Source: Candidatus Krumholzibacteriia bacterium
GTDB taxonomy: Bacteria > Krumholzibacteriota > Krumholzibacteriia > JAJRXK01
Length of the DNA: 64,000 bases
Assembly: GCA_035268685.1 (NCBI GenBank)
Contig: DATFKK010000021.1
Location: 22,594 to 86,593 of the forward strand
Direction of reading: 5' to 3'
The translations under genes and the position numbers were made by a program. Every line of letters begins with the position of its first letter. The first letter of the stretch is position 1. The notes under the pieces were generated by a model. It searched no databases. It worked only from the letters and a program-made list of their open reading frames with translations, and was not told the DNA's origin. This document shows positions 17,467 to 29,857 of the stretch, in pieces.

Positions 17467-19595
17467 GTTCCGACACGCACGACCGATCCACGGAGGGCGC
17501 GGCCCTCGGAGGGCGCACCGTCCCGTTCTGGCTACCGGCGATGATCGCGGGGACGGCGGCCGCGCTCCTGCGGCTGCTCTACGTGTTCGACTTCCGCGAC
17601 AGCATCGCCTTCGCGTTGCCGATCATGGACGAGGCGATCCACGACATGTGGGCGCGCGGCCAGTCCACGATGTTCCACGAGGGTGTGCCCTACTTCCGGG
17701 CCCCGCTGTACATGTGGTTCCTCGACGCGATCTACGCCCTGGATCCGGGTTACCTGTTGCCCCGGATCGCGCAGGCGCTGTTGAGCGCGCTCACCGTGTC
17801 GTTCGTGGCCGACCTCGGCCGTCGGCTGGCGGGTCCGGTGGCCGGACTCGCCGGGGGATTGCTGCTCGCGGTGTACTGGCCGTCGATCTACTTCGCGGGC
17901 GAGTTGTTGATCGTCACCTTCTTCGTGGCGCTCCTCGTGGCCTCGCTGTGGTGCTTCGTGGTCGGGACGTCGGCGGATCGGCCGTGGCTGGTGTGGGCAG
18001 CGGCGGCGCTCCTGGGTGTCGCCTCGATCGCACGGCCTACGGCGCTGACCTTCCTTCCCGCCCTGCCGCTGCTGGCCTGGTGGGCCTGGCCCCGTCTCGA
18101 AGCACCCCGTCTGAACGCGCAGCGCGGCCGTCACCTCGCGGCGATGCTCGCGTTGGTCCTCCTGCCCGGGCTCGTGCTCACGGTGCGCAACCAGGTCGTG
18201 GGTGACGACTGGGTGTTCATCGCCAGCCAGGGTGGTGTCAACTTCTACATCGGGAACAACCCGGAGAGCGACGGGCAGCGGGCGGTGGTGCCCGGGACGC
18301 GCGGGACATGGCTCGGTGGCTACGAGGACACGATCGCGCGGGCCGAGGATGCACGTGGACGCGAGCTGAAGCCGAGCGAGGTCAGCCGCTACTACTACGA
18401 ACAGGGGCTGCGCTACTGGATCGACGAGCCCGTCGACGCGTTGCAGCTCTACGGCCTGAAGCTGCGCAAGCTCCTGGGTGCATCGGAACGGCCCAACAAC
18501 AAGAACCTGCACTTCTGGCGGGCGCAGAGCGACATCCTGCGTTGGCCGATCTACCCCGGTTTCGCCCCGATCCTGGCGCTGGGACTGGTCGGGATCGTTC
18601 TCTGTCGCCGCCGCGTCGAGGCGACCCCGCTCTGGGCCTTCCTCGCCCTGTACGCCGTCGGTCTGCTGCTCTTCTTCCTCAACGAGCGCTTCCGCCTGCC
18701 GGTGGCCACGATCCTCGCCGTCTTCGCCGGGATCACGGTGGCGCATCTCATAGCCCTCGCCCGGTCGCGGCAATGGCGGGTCGGCGCGATGGTGCTGGCC
18801 ACGGTGCTGGTGATCTGGGGAACGAGCTCGGCCGACCGGATCGGCTTCCACAACGATCGTGTCGACGTCGACGCCTTCAGCCGGTCGACCCTGGGGAACA
18901 TGTACCTGCGCAAGGGCGAGTACCGCGCGGCGCTGTCGGAGTACCAGACCGCGTTGGACATCTCCCGGCGGTATCCCCTGGAGCACTTCGAGGAGGTCGA
19001 GCGCATGGTTCGCAAGAACATGGTGCGTGCCCTCTTCGGGCTGGGCGAGTACGCCGCCGCCGACCAGCACCTCGACCGTCTGGAGTCGGAACGGGCCCGG
19101 GATCCCGAACTGTGGGTGCTCCGGGGTCGCCAGCAATTGTGGCGGCATCGCTTCGACCACGCGTTCCGGGAGTTCGAGCGGGCACTCGAAGCCGGCCACG
19201 TCACTCCCGAGTCCCTGCTCGGCCTGGCGTGGTGTCAGTTCGAGGGAGGCGGCTACACGGCGGCGCAGCGGACCTTCCAGCAGGTCCTCGAACTGGACCG
19301 CGGCAACGCCGAGGCGATGGCCGGACTGGCCAACGTCGAGTTGAACGGTCGCCGGAACGTCGAGCGGGCCAAGCGCATGGCGATCGACGCCCTCGAGCGT
19401 GACTGGGACACCCCCCGTGCCCACCATGTGCTCGGCCAGGTCTATCTGCGCGAACAGAACACGCCGCGGGTGATCTACCACTACCGCGAGGTGATGCGGC
19501 TCGATCCGAACAATCATGACGTGTCGATCATGCTCAACCGCATGGGCCTCGACCACGAGCACCCCTCGGGGACGGATCGCCCCACCGACTTCTGA
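17463..19595 (+). CDS. GT-C glycosyltransferase-like multi-pass protein with C-terminal TPR domain
   Basis: 710 aa. GTG 17463 follows GAGGGGAGGA. The first ~455 residues hold about ten membrane helices with a PMT/ArnT-like plan. The first loop carries acidic residues ([20 protein letters not shown]), where GT-C enzymes place their catalytic Asp, and the loop [18 protein letters not shown] resembles the 'Y-x-x-P-P-L' loop of dolichyl- or undecaprenyl-phosphate-dependent transferases. From ~465 on there are TPR repeats ([59 protein letters not shown]). It may glycosylate periplasmic proteins or lipids; acceptor unknown. Start overlaps the fpg stop by 4 bp. Confidence 0.75.
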   Translation: MSSDTHDRSTEGAALGGRTVPFWLPAMIAGTAAALLRLLYVFDFRDSIAFALPIMDEAIHDMWARGQSTMFHEGVPYFRAPLYMWFLDAIYALDPGYLLPRIAQALLSALTVSFVADLGRRLAGPVAGLAGGLLLAVYWPSIYFAGELLIVTFFVALLVASLWCFVVGTSADRPWLVWAAAALLGVASIARPTALTFLPALPLLAWWAWPRLEAPRLNAQRGRHLAAMLALVLLPGLVLTVRNQVVGDDWVFIASQGGVNFYIGNNPESDGQRAVVPGTRGTWLGGYEDTIARAEDARGRELKPSEVSRYYYEQGLRYWIDEPVDALQLYGLKLRKLLGASERPNNKNLHFWRAQSDILRWPIYPGFAPILALGLVGIVLCRRRVEATPLWAFLALYAVGLLLFFLNERFRLPVATILAVFAGITVAHLIALARSRQWRVGAMVLATVLVIWGTSSADRIGFHNDRVDVDAFSRSTLGNMYLRKGEYRAALSEYQTALDISRRYPLEHFEEVERMVRKNMVRALFGLGEYAAADQHLDRLESERARDPELWVLRGRQQLWRHRFDHAFREFERALEAGHVTPESLLGLAWCQFEGGGYTAAQRTFQQVLELDRGNAEAMAGLANVELNGRRNVERAKRMAIDALERDWDTPRAHHVLGQVYLREQNTPRVIYHYREVMRLDPNNHDVSIMLNRMGLDHEHPSGTDRPTDF

Positions 19596-19630
19596 GCGGG
19601 TCGTGACCGGGCGCGCGAGACAGGAGATCC

Positions 19631-22525
<2,895 letters not shown>

Positions 22526-22548
22526 GCCACCGAGCGAGGAGAGACCTG

Positions 22549-23463
22549 ATGGCCGCCGTCCACTACGTGCACGAATCGCTGTCGGCGATCGACCTGGGCG
22601 ACCACGTCTTCCCCACGGAGAAGTACGAGATCCTGGCGCGCCTCGTGCGCGAGGAGTTGGGTGTGGATCCGGTCCGGATCCATCCCTGGGACGACGTGGT
22701 TCCCGAGGACCTCGAGCGGGTGCACACCCCTCGCTACGTCGAGGACCTGCGGCTCGCCCGCCGGACCTGGGCCACGGTGAAGAGCGAGCTCCCGGTCGAC
22801 CGTAACGTGATCGCCGGTTTCGCGCAGATGGTCGGCGGGAGCATCGCCACGGTGCGTCTGGCCGCCGAGCATGGTGTCGCCATGCACCTGGGGGGCGGAT
22901 TCCACCACGCCTTCCCCGACCACGCCGAGGGATTCTGCTACCTGCACGACATGGCGATCGCGGTGGAGCGGCAGCGCGCCGAGACGGGACTCGGGCGTGT
23001 GTTGTTCGTCGACGTCGACGTGCACCAGGGCAACGGAACGGCCGTCGTGTACGCCGACGACCGGGAGACCTTCACCTACTCCATCCACCAGACGAACAAC
23101 TACCCGCTGAAGCAGCGGAGCGACTTCGACCACGGACTCGACGACGGCGTGGGGGACGAGGAGTACCTGGGACTCCTCGCACGCGACCTCGAGATCCTGG
23201 ACGAACGCTTCGCCGAACCCGAACTGGTGTGCATCGTGGCCGGCGTCGATCCCCACGCCGACGACGCACTGGGTGGACTCGGGCTGACCGCCGAAGGTCT
23301 CGCGCGGCGCGATCGCATGGTGCTCGGGAGGTACGTGGGCCGGGGGACTCCGGTCGCCGTGTTCCTGGCCGGAGGCTACGCGCCTTCGGCCGAGACGACC
23401 GCGCGACTGCACCTGCAGACCGTGCAGGCGGTGGAAGAGGCGGCCGGACCTCCGTCGGTCTAG
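22549..23463 (+). CDS. Histone-deacetylase-family protein
   Basis: 304 aa. ATG 22549 has GGAGAG upstream; an in-frame TTG at 22522 would start inside the uvrA end. It carries the arginase/deacetylase-fold signatures: [20 protein letters not shown] (tandem catalytic His), [13 protein letters not shown] (zinc ligands Asp and His) and [17 protein letters not shown] (third ligand Asp). Bacterial members deacetylate acetylpolyamines, acetoin-related substrates or acetyl-lysine; the specificity is not evident. It ends in TAG sharing CTAG with the convergent queD stop. Confidence 0.88.
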   Translation: MAAVHYVHESLSAIDLGDHVFPTEKYEILARLVREELGVDPVRIHPWDDVVPEDLERVHTPRYVEDLRLARRTWATVKSELPVDRNVIAGFAQMVGGSIATVRLAAEHGVAMHLGGGFHHAFPDHAEGFCYLHDMAIAVERQRAETGLGRVLFVDVDVHQGNGTAVVYADDRETFTYSIHQTNNYPLKQRSDFDHGLDDGVGDEEYLGLLARDLEILDERFAEPELVCIVAGVDPHADDALGGLGLTAEGLARRDRMVLGRYVGRGTPVAVFLAGGYAPSAETTARLHLQTVQAVEEAAGPPSV

Positions 23464-23828
23464 TCGCGTCGACCCTCGTAGGCGCAGCGGGCCGTGCAGG
23501 TCTCGTGGACGACCACCCGCGCCAATCCCTCCAGACGCGGCTGCAACCGCTCCCAGATCCACGCGGCCAGGATCTCGCTGGTGGGGTTCTCGAGCCCCTC
23601 GATCTCGTTCAGGTAGTGATGGTCGAGTCGCTCGTGCAGGGGGGCGAAGGCTTCCTTGATGTCGGCGTAGTCGATCAGCCAGCCCTTCGACACGTCGATC
23701 GGTCCCTCGACCTCGACGTCCACGCGAAAGCTGTGCCCGTGCAGCCGGGCGCACTTGTGGCCCTCGGGAACCCGCGGGAGGCGGTGGGCCGCTTCGAAGT
23801 GGAAGGTCTTCACCAGACGGACGTGCAT
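23460..23828 (-). CDS. queD: 6-carboxytetrahydropterin synthase (QueD/PTPS family)
   Basis: 122 aa, ATG 23828 behind CCCGGAGA. It has the PTPS zinc triad His15 (HFEAAHRLP), His30 and His32 (ARLHGHSF), catalytic Cys26 (GHKCARLHG), and the C-terminal HET motif (H109/E110 region). QueD converts dihydroneopterin triphosphate to 6-carboxytetrahydropterin, the second step towards preQ0 and queuosine. A longer upstream frame exists but is only the antisense of the HDOD gene's 5' region. No other queuosine genes are in the window. It shares its stop (CTAG) with the HDAC-like gene. Confidence 0.9.
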   Translation of the reverse strand: MHVRLVKTFHFEAAHRLPRVPEGHKCARLHGHSFRVDVEVEGPIDVSKGWLIDYADIKEAFAPLHERLDHHYLNEIEGLENPTSEILAAWIWERLQPRLEGLARVVVHETCTARCAYEGRRD

Positions 23829-23862
23829 CGGTGTCTCCGGGGGCGAAGGACTCTCAGGATCC

Positions 23863-23882
23863 CGGTCGCGGGGTCGCGACCG
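23863..23882. other. Perfect hairpin upstream of queD
   Basis: CGGTCGCG-GGGT-CGCGACCG, an 8-bp stem with a 4-base loop, lies 35 bases upstream of the queD ATG, in its likely leader or promoter. There is no T tract on either side. It could be an operator or a leader hairpin. It does not resemble a preQ1 aptamer. Confidence 0.4.
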
Positions 23883-24030
23883 CCACAGTGTGAGGCCGGG
23901 TGGGGGGTGGCGCCAGGTCCGAGCCGGCTCGCGGGCGATCGGTCCGGGGATTGCTCGCCATTCCCGATCGTACTCCGCGGTGCCCGTGGAGTCCGCTTTC
24001 GACCCCTGCCGGCGCGCGATCTGGAGTCCC

Positions 24031-25911
24031 ATGGCCCCGTCCACGGAAAGCCCGGCCCCCGCCGACCGGAAGGATCTTCCGGTGCGGGAGGCGCTCGCGT
24101 CGCTGCGGGACGTCCTCGAGACCCTGGCGGCTGCGCAGAAGGAGGGCGAGCAGGCTCTCGAGGCGGCGACGCAGCACCTGGCCGACGAGCAGCGTGCGCG
24201 TGAGGCCGCCGAGGAGCGCGCCCGCTCGGCCCGATCGAGCGCGGCGGTGCGCCCGGCTCCGTGGGAGTCGAGGGAACCGGCGTCGAAGGGGTCCATCGGA
24301 TCGCCCGCGACGAACGAGCCCCGGGGGAGTGGTGGAACCACGGGGGCCGAGGCGCGTCGCGTCTACGCCGGACTCCAGCGTCACGCCCAGACCGTCGATC
24401 GTATCGAGAGTGCCGAGGGCCTGCAGGAGTTCCTGTGGGAATTCGCCCGTTCGCGTGGCGTGCGGGGCATGCGGTTGCAGGAGCGGGGGCGATCGCTGTT
24501 CGCCGAGGACGCCTTCGGCTTCGCGAACTTCGAAGGGGCCCGCAGCGGCCGGCTTCGCAAGGTGGTCGTTCCCTTCGATCCCGACGCGCTGTTCGGTGCC
24601 ACGGCCCAGGACCGCGCCGTCTACTCGGGTCCGCGGCCCCACCGCGGGCTGCCCGTCGACCTCGTTCTGGTCATGGGCAAGAAGGCGCCCCCCTGGTGCG
24701 TGGTGGTTCCACTGCCGTACCGCAATCGGTGGGGCACCTTCCTCTACTTCGACGTCGTCGACGGCGACATCGAGAGGCTCCTCGAGATCGAGATGATCGC
24801 GCGGCTCGCCGTGTTGCAGTCGAGGGCGGCACGGGTGCGTCCGCACGAGCCCGCCGAACGCGTGCGGGCGTTCCGGGTGGCCACGCTGCGCGAGCGCAAA
24901 CGCCGCCGCGCAGAGAAGGGGAAGGCGGCGAGTACGGAGGCCGAGCGAACGTCACCCGAGAGCGACGGCGACGAATTCGATCCGTTGTCGCGGAAGCGAT
25001 CCCGGAAGGGACCGGATCTCCGTGACCCGGTGGGCGAGGACCGCTTCGACGACGACGGCAATCTCGTGCATCCGCTCGACGGCAACGAGATCCTCGCCCG
25101 CATCGGGGATCTGCCTGCGATGCCCCACGTGGCGGCACGGCTCATCACGCTGCTGAACGATCCCCAGACCGAGATCACCCAGCTGCAGGAACTCGTTTCG
25201 ACCGACCAGTCCATCGCCGTACGGCTGATGCAGATCGCCAACAGTTCGCTGTACGGGAGCCTGCGCGAGGTGGGCACGATCGGTGAGGCGATCATGCGCC
25301 TGGGTTTCACCGCCATCCGCTCGTGGCTGCTGGCCACGGTCACGCGGCAGGTCTTCGTCGGGGAGGATGCCCGCGAGCACACCATGGTGCTGTGGCGACA
25401 GTCGGTGCTCGGTGCCCTGGGTGCCGAGTTGATCGCCGCGCGCAGCCGCGCCATGGACTCCGAGACGGCCTTCGTCGGCGGTCTCATGCAGAACATCGGT
25501 CTGCTCGTGCTCGCCCGCAGCCACGCCGAGATCTTCGAGGAGATCGACCTCCGCAGTCGCGCTGCCGAGCAGGGCTACGTGGATCTCGAACGACGTCTGC
25601 TCGGCTTCGACCACGCCGACGTGGGTGGAATCCTGTTGCAACGCTGGGGACTCGCGCCGGAACTGGTGAGCGCCGTGTCGGCCCACCATCGACTGTCGAG
25701 CGTCACGGGTGAGGACAGGACCTTCGCCGCCGTCATCGCGCTGGCCGAGGATCTCGCTCTCCGTCTCGGCGGCGGCCCGACCGAGACGCGGGACGATCCC
25801 CTCGCCGATACCGAGGCGGCTCGCATCCTCGGGATGGACGAGGAGGCCATCGCGGCCGTCTCCGAGGAAGTGGCCGAGCGCGCCCTCGACCGCGAACTGT
25901 TCTCGGTCTGA
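24031..25911 (+). CDS. HDOD domain signalling protein
   Basis: 626 aa. ATG 24031 follows GGAG by 5 bases; upstream codons are open but lack signals. Residues ~15-75 form an Ala/Glu-rich coiled coil. Residues ~110-260 form an unassigned globular region that could be GAF-like ([40 protein letters not shown]). A charged linker follows, then a HDOD domain at ~350-560 ([68 protein letters not shown]). HDOD domains are non-catalytic relatives of HD-GYP used in regulation. No REC or GGDEF domain is fused. Converges on tdk with an 8-base gap. Input signal unknown. Confidence 0.8.
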   Translation: MAPSTESPAPADRKDLPVREALASLRDVLETLAAAQKEGEQALEAATQHLADEQRAREAAEERARSARSSAAVRPAPWESREPASKGSIGSPATNEPRGSGGTTGAEARRVYAGLQRHAQTVDRIESAEGLQEFLWEFARSRGVRGMRLQERGRSLFAEDAFGFANFEGARSGRLRKVVVPFDPDALFGATAQDRAVYSGPRPHRGLPVDLVLVMGKKAPPWCVVVPLPYRNRWGTFLYFDVVDGDIERLLEIEMIARLAVLQSRAARVRPHEPAERVRAFRVATLRERKRRRAEKGKAASTEAERTSPESDGDEFDPLSRKRSRKGPDLRDPVGEDRFDDDGNLVHPLDGNEILARIGDLPAMPHVAARLITLLNDPQTEITQLQELVSTDQSIAVRLMQIANSSLYGSLREVGTIGEAIMRLGFTAIRSWLLATVTRQVFVGEDAREHTMVLWRQSVLGALGAELIAARSRAMDSETAFVGGLMQNIGLLVLARSHAEIFEEIDLRSRAAEQGYVDLERRLLGFDHADVGGILLQRWGLAPELVSAVSAHHRLSSVTGEDRTFAAVIALAEDLALRLGGGPTETRDDPLADTEAARILGMDEEAIAAVSEEVAERALDRELFSV

Positions 25912-25919
25912 TCCGCCGG

Positions 25920-26480
25920 TCACTCCGGGCGATCGAAGTGCAGCCGGCAGCGGGCCTCGTAGGTCTCGCCCGCACCGACCTCGATCCGCTCCGTCGAGGA
26001 CGTCAGCCGCTGGGAGAAGTGTGCGTGGTCGCCGCACACCATGCAGATCGCCAGCTGCTTGGACACGTACTCGGACACGGCCATCAACTGCGGCATGGGC
26101 TCGAAGGGTTCGCCCCGGTAGTCGAGGTCGAGACCCGCCACGATCACCCGCCGGCCGGCCCCCGCGAGTTCGGTGGCGACGCCCACCAGGCGCTGGTCGA
26201 AGAACTGGGCCTCGTCGACCCCGACGACGTCGGTGTCTTCGGCGACCGCCTGCCGGAGTTCGTCGGCGTCCAGCACCGCCCGGCTCTTCAACCGGATCTG
26301 GCTGTGGGTGACGATGTGTTCCTCGTCGAAGCGGTCGTCGAGCCGCGGCTTGAAGATCTGGACCGCCTGGCGTGCGATCACGGCGCGTCGGAGCTGACGG
26401 ATCAGTTCCTCGCTCTTGCCGCTGAACATGCAGCCCGTGATCGTCTCGATCCAGCCTCCGGAGCCGGGCCTCGGGTTCAT
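25920..26480 (-). CDS. tdk: Thymidine kinase (type II)
   Basis: 186 aa. The P-loop is GCMFSGKS (residues 16-23). The catalytic Glu is in VDEAQFFD (Glu90), followed by the lasso and zinc ligands Cys146/Cys149 (CMVCG) and Cys178/His181. YRGEPFEPM is the usual thymidine-binding segment. It phosphorylates thymidine to dTMP in pyrimidine salvage. The length matches the bacterial family and all key residues are present. Divergent from btpA across 185 bases. Confidence 0.95.
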   Translation of the reverse strand: MNPRPGSGGWIETITGCMFSGKSEELIRQLRRAVIARQAVQIFKPRLDDRFDEEHIVTHSQIRLKSRAVLDADELRQAVAEDTDVVGVDEAQFFDQRLVGVATELAGAGRRVIVAGLDLDYRGEPFEPMPQLMAVSEYVSKQLAICMVCGDHAHFSQRLTSSTERIEVGAGETYEARCRLHFDRPE

Positions 26481-26665
26481 GGTCGACCTCTTCGGGTGCG
26501 GGGGCCGAGCAGGGTACCCGGGGTGGGCCGGGCGGGCAAGGGGGATCGGCGGTCGGCCGGGAGCGAACCCCTGTGTTACACTCGCCGGGTTTGGCCCGGA
26601 GTCGACCGGTTCGGTCGCGGCTCCCGCACTCCGACCCGGGAACGGGTGTTTCCACCGTGGAATCG

Positions 26666-27511
26666 ATGACGCGCGACGAGTACCGGTCGTGGATGGATCC
26701 GCCGGTGTGGGGTGTGATCCACCTGCCGGCGCTCCCTGGCGCCCCGGACTACCTGGACGATCCCGATCGCCCCCTGCGCCGTGCGCTGGAGGACGCGAGT
26801 CACCTCGCGCGGGTGGGATTCACCGGCGTCGTCGTGGAGAACTTCGGCGACGCCCCCTTCCACGCGACGGCGGTCGAACCCGTGGTGGTGGCGGCGATGG
26901 CCCGCGTGGTGGCCGCCGTTCGCGAGCGTCATCCGGAGATGCGGGTGGCGGTCAATTGCCTTCGCAACGACGCGCTGTCGGCGCTGGCGATCGCGACGGC
27001 CTGTCAAGCCGACGCGATCCGCGTGAACGTGCACGTCGGGGCGGCGGTCACCGACCAGGGCCTGATCGAGGGGCGCGCGGCCGAGGTCCTGCGTGCACGG
27101 AGGTCATGGGGCGGCAGCGGCGTCAGGATTCTCGCCGACGTCGCCGTCAAGCATGCCGCTCCGCTCGCCGCGCGCAGTCTCGCGGACGAGGCCGCCGACG
27201 CCCGCACGCGGGGCCGCGCGGACGCGCTCCTGCTCACCGGGCGCGCCACCGGCGCCGAAGCCGACCCCGGCGACGTCGTGGAGCTGCGCGACGCCGTCGG
27301 TGATACCCCACTGCTGGTGGCCAGCGGTGTGACGGCCGATTCGGCTCCGGCCTGGATCGAGCGCGTCGATGGCGCGATCGTCGGCAGTGATCTCATGCAC
27401 GGAGGCCGCGCCGGAGCCGGGGTCGATCCCGACCGAGCGCGTCGCTTCCTCGCGGCCTGGACACGGGCCGCCTCGCTCCGTACCCCATCCCACGGGAGTT
27501 CGCATCGATGA
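26666..27511 (+). CDS. BtpA/SgcQ family protein
   Basis: 281 aa. It has the BtpA family landmarks: WGVIHLPALPGAP near the start, GFTGVVVENFGDAPF, VNCLRNDALSALAIA, ADAIRVNVHVGAAVTDQGLI, DALLLTGRATGAEA and a C-terminal VGSDLMHGG. This is a TIM-barrel family. Cyanobacterial BtpA is linked to photosystem I stability, but most members occur in non-photosynthetic bacteria, where the role is unknown. ATG 26666 is chosen; GTG 26657 is also possible. It overlaps rmlA by 4 bp (ATGA), so it probably belongs to the same transcript as the dTDP-sugar genes. Confidence 0.8.
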   Translation: MTRDEYRSWMDPPVWGVIHLPALPGAPDYLDDPDRPLRRALEDASHLARVGFTGVVVENFGDAPFHATAVEPVVVAAMARVVAAVRERHPEMRVAVNCLRNDALSALAIATACQADAIRVNVHVGAAVTDQGLIEGRAAEVLRARRSWGGSGVRILADVAVKHAAPLAARSLADEAADARTRGRADALLLTGRATGAEADPGDVVELRDAVGDTPLLVASGVTADSAPAWIERVDGAIVGSDLMHGGRAGAGVDPDRARRFLAAWTRAASLRTPSHGSSHR

Positions 27512-28236
27512 AGGGCGTGATCCTGGCCGGAGGTCTCGGAACCCGGCTCTATCCCCTCACCAAGATCACCAACAAGCACCTGTTGCCGGTCTACGACAAG
27601 CCCATGATCCACTACCCGATCCGGGCGCTGGTGCAGGCGGGGATCGAGGACGTGCTCGTGGTGACCGGCGGCAACAGCGCCGGTGACTTCCTCGAGTTGC
27701 TGGGCAACGGGCGCGAGTTCGGTCTGCCGACCATGAACTTCACGTACCAGGAGGGCGAAGGCGGGATCGCCGATGCCCTGCGTCTGGCCCGTCACTTCGC
27801 GGAAGACGAACCGATCTGCGTGATCCTCGGCGACAACGTCTTCGAACGCAGCATCCGCCACGCGGTCGAGGGCTTTCGCCAGCAGGCCAAGGGCGCGCGC
27901 ATCCTGCTGAAGAAGGTGCCCGACCCCGAGCGCTTCGGTGTGCCCGTGATCGAGGGTGACAAGGTCGTCCGGATCGAGGAGAAACCGAAGCAGCCCAAGA
28001 GCGACTTCGCGGTCGTGGGCGTGTACATCTTCGACAACCGAGTGTTCGAGGTGATCGAGACCCTCAAGCCCAGTGATCGCGGCGAACTCGAGATCACCGA
28101 CGTGAACAACTGGTACATCGAGCGCGGCGAGATGCAGTGGAGTGAAATGGAAGGCTGGTGGACCGACGCCGGGACCTTCGAGTCGCTGCTGCGCGCCAGC
28201 AAGCTCGTCGCCGAGACGGGTGCCAACAATCCCTGA
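27508..28236 (+). CDS. rmlA: Glucose-1-phosphate thymidylyltransferase (short form)
   Basis: 242 aa. The nucleotidyltransferase core has GGLGTRLYPLTKITNKHLLP (nucleotide loop), LGDNVFE (metal Asp), RFGVPVIEG, EEKPKQPKSDFAVVGVY and WWTDAGTFESLL. It makes dTDP-glucose from dTTP and glucose-1-phosphate. It is shorter than the ~290-residue RmlA of enterobacteria because the C-terminal helical extension used for tetramer contacts and allosteric dTDP-rhamnose binding is absent. Linked to rmlB 30 bases downstream, so both steps to dTDP-4-keto-6-deoxyglucose are encoded; rmlC and rmlD are not in the window. Confidence 0.9.
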   Translation: MKGVILAGGLGTRLYPLTKITNKHLLPVYDKPMIHYPIRALVQAGIEDVLVVTGGNSAGDFLELLGNGREFGLPTMNFTYQEGEGGIADALRLARHFAEDEPICVILGDNVFERSIRHAVEGFRQQAKGARILLKKVPDPERFGVPVIEGDKVVRIEEKPKQPKSDFAVVGVYIFDNRVFEVIETLKPSDRGELEITDVNNWYIERGEMQWSEMEGWWTDAGTFESLLRASKLVAETGANNP

Positions 28237-28266
28237 TCCACCGCCCGGCGGGCGGGAGGTGCAGTC

Positions 28267-29289
28267 TTGAAGATCCTGGTCACCGGCGGCGCCGGTTTCA
28301 TCGGCGCGAACTTCGTGCTCGAGATGCTCGCGACCCACGACGACCTCGAGATCGTGAATCTCGACGCTCTCACCTACGCGGGCAATCTCGAGAACCTCCG
28401 CTCGGTGGAGAACGACCCCCGCTACCGTTTCGTGCGCGGGGACATCTGTGACGCCGACACGGTGGCGGCGGTGCTCGACGACAGCGTCGATGCGGCCGTG
28501 CACTTCGCGGCCGAGAGCCATGTCGATCGTTCGGTGGAGGGGCCGGACGTGTTCCTGCGCACCAACGTCATGGGGACCCAGGTCCTGCTCGAGCGGATGC
28601 GCGCACTCGGCCGGGGTCGCTTCGTCATGGTGAGCACCGACGAGGTCTACGGGAGCCTCGGACCCGACGGAGCCTTCACCGAGGCCACGCCACTGGCTCC
28701 CAACAGTCCCTACTCGGCCAGCAAGGCCTCGGCCGATCTGTTGTGCCGCGCCTACCACCACACCTTCGGGGTGGACGTGGTGATCACGCGGTGCAGCAAC
28801 AACTACGGGCCCTATCAGTTCCCCGAGAAGCTGATCCCCTTGATGATCGCCAACGCCATGGAGGACCGGGAACTCCCGGTGTACGGCGACGGCCGCAACG
28901 TGCGCGACTGGCTGCACGTACGGGACCACTGCCGGGCGATCGACGTGGTCCTGCGTCGTGGACGAAGCGGCGAGGTCTACAACATCGGGGGCGACAGCGA
29001 ACGCGAGAACATCCAGGTGGTGCGCGCACTGCTCGACCATCTGGACAAGTCGCACGATCTGATCACCTACGTGACCGATCGGCCGGGGCACGATCGGCGC
29101 TACGCGATCGACGCCACGAAGATCCGCCAGGAACTCGGCTGGGCGCCGCGGATCGTGTTCGAGGACGGTCTCGGCGAAACCATCCGCTGGTATCGCGACA
29201 ACGGTCCGTGGCTCGAACAGGTTCGCAGCGGGGGATACCGCACCTACTACGACACCATGTACGGTGATCGTTCGCGCTTCGCGCGTTGA
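28267..29289 (+). CDS. rmlB: dTDP-glucose 4,6-dehydratase
   Basis: 340 aa, TTG start with GGGAGG upstream. It has the Rossmann motif TGGAGFIG, the catalytic STDEVYG (Thr-Asp-Glu) and the SDR active-site YSASKASAD (Tyr-x3-Lys). DWLHVRDHCRAIDVVL and PGHDRRYAIDATKI are typical of RmlB. It converts dTDP-glucose to dTDP-4-keto-6-deoxyglucose, a precursor of rhamnose and other deoxysugars of surface polysaccharides. The TGA forms the left end of a hairpin shared with the convergent gene. Confidence 0.95.
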   Translation: MKILVTGGAGFIGANFVLEMLATHDDLEIVNLDALTYAGNLENLRSVENDPRYRFVRGDICDADTVAAVLDDSVDAAVHFAAESHVDRSVEGPDVFLRTNVMGTQVLLERMRALGRGRFVMVSTDEVYGSLGPDGAFTEATPLAPNSPYSASKASADLLCRAYHHTFGVDVVITRCSNNYGPYQFPEKLIPLMIANAMEDRELPVYGDGRNVRDWLHVRDHCRAIDVVLRRGRSGEVYNIGGDSERENIQVVRALLDHLDKSHDLITYVTDRPGHDRRYAIDATKIRQELGWAPRIVFEDGLGETIRWYRDNGPWLEQVRSGGYRTYYDTMYGDRSRFAR

Positions 29290-29305
29290 CTCCGGGACGG
29301 AGTCA
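29287..29305. terminator. Symmetric stop-codon hairpin between convergent genes
   Basis: TGACTCCG-GGA-CGGAGTCA: an 8-bp perfect stem with a 3-base loop. Its left end is the rmlB stop TGA and its right end (TCA) is the stop of the leftward gene. It could act on both strands. No T tract follows on either side, so Rho-independent termination is not certain. Confidence 0.45.
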
Positions 29306-29719
29306 GACTGGGCTCGGGACCGAGAGGGCGGACCCCTCGATCTCGGTCCCGCGCACGTCGAGCCAGGCGGCCGCACTCAACAGTCGGTCGAACACGCCGA
29401 CTTCGACGGGCAGCTGTTTCGAGAACTCCTGGTACAGCAGGAGCTTCGGCAGGATCTCGTGGTCGGCGCAGACGAGCGCCGAACGGCGGAGCCGGTGCGG
29501 GTGGTCCTGGGACTCCTCGACGACACGATAGAGATCGGGAACCTGGATCAGGCACTCGTTCGCGTCACGGAGATCGAGGACCTCGTTGAAGCCCACGCCG
29601 ACCGAGGGGTCGGTGGCCACCGAGCGCACGTGATCGACGAGGTCGTCGGGACCGAGCACTCCACTGGCACGTGAGCAGACCAGACGCAGACCGTGGTCGA
29701 CGTCGTACCGGATGGGCAT
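29303..29719 (-). CDS. Small STAS/SpoIIAA-like protein
   Basis: 138 aa. The fold pattern is MPIRYDVDHGLRLVCSRASG, then VLGPDDLVDHVRSVATDPSV and FNEVLDLRDANECL, then alternating helices, resembling SpoIIAA/STAS-like small proteins whose central strand ends in a D-L-R/D-S. Phosphorylatable Ser of canonical anti-anti-sigma factors is not evident. No signal peptide. The start has the strongest SD in the window, TAGGAGGA, shared only with gdhA, suggesting high expression. Assignment is tentative; function unknown. Confidence 0.5.
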   Translation of the reverse strand: MPIRYDVDHGLRLVCSRASGVLGPDDLVDHVRSVATDPSVGVGFNEVLDLRDANECLIQVPDLYRVVEESQDHPHRLRRSALVCADHEILPKLLLYQEFSKQLPVEVGVFDRLLSAAAWLDVRGTEIEGSALSVPSPV

Positions 29720-29781
29720 GCGATTCCTCCTACCGCAAAGGGCCGGGACGGATGGAGGAGGAAGCCTTCATCGTCGGGAAC

Positions 29782-29787
29782 AGTATA
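29782..29787 (-). promoter_or_regulatory. Candidate -10 box of the STAS-like gene
   Basis: TATACT on the minus strand matches the -10 consensus at five of six positions and lies ~65 bases before the ATG at 29719. No acceptable -35 lies 16-18 bases upstream, so this is only a partial promoter call. Confidence 0.3.
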
Positions 29788-29857
29788 GGAATTCCGGGGT
29801 CCGGTGCACGCCGATCCACGCGAAAAGATCGCTGAAAACCGTTGTCGATACGTGAGA

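Noticed and set aside
23936..23970. Inverted repeat CGATCGG / CCGATCG between queD and the HDOD gene
   Set aside because: CGATCG-type words are very common in this genome and no promoter lies beside the repeat; likely chance.
26577..26582. TACACT as a -10 box for btpA
   Set aside because: No -35 within 15-19 bases upstream.
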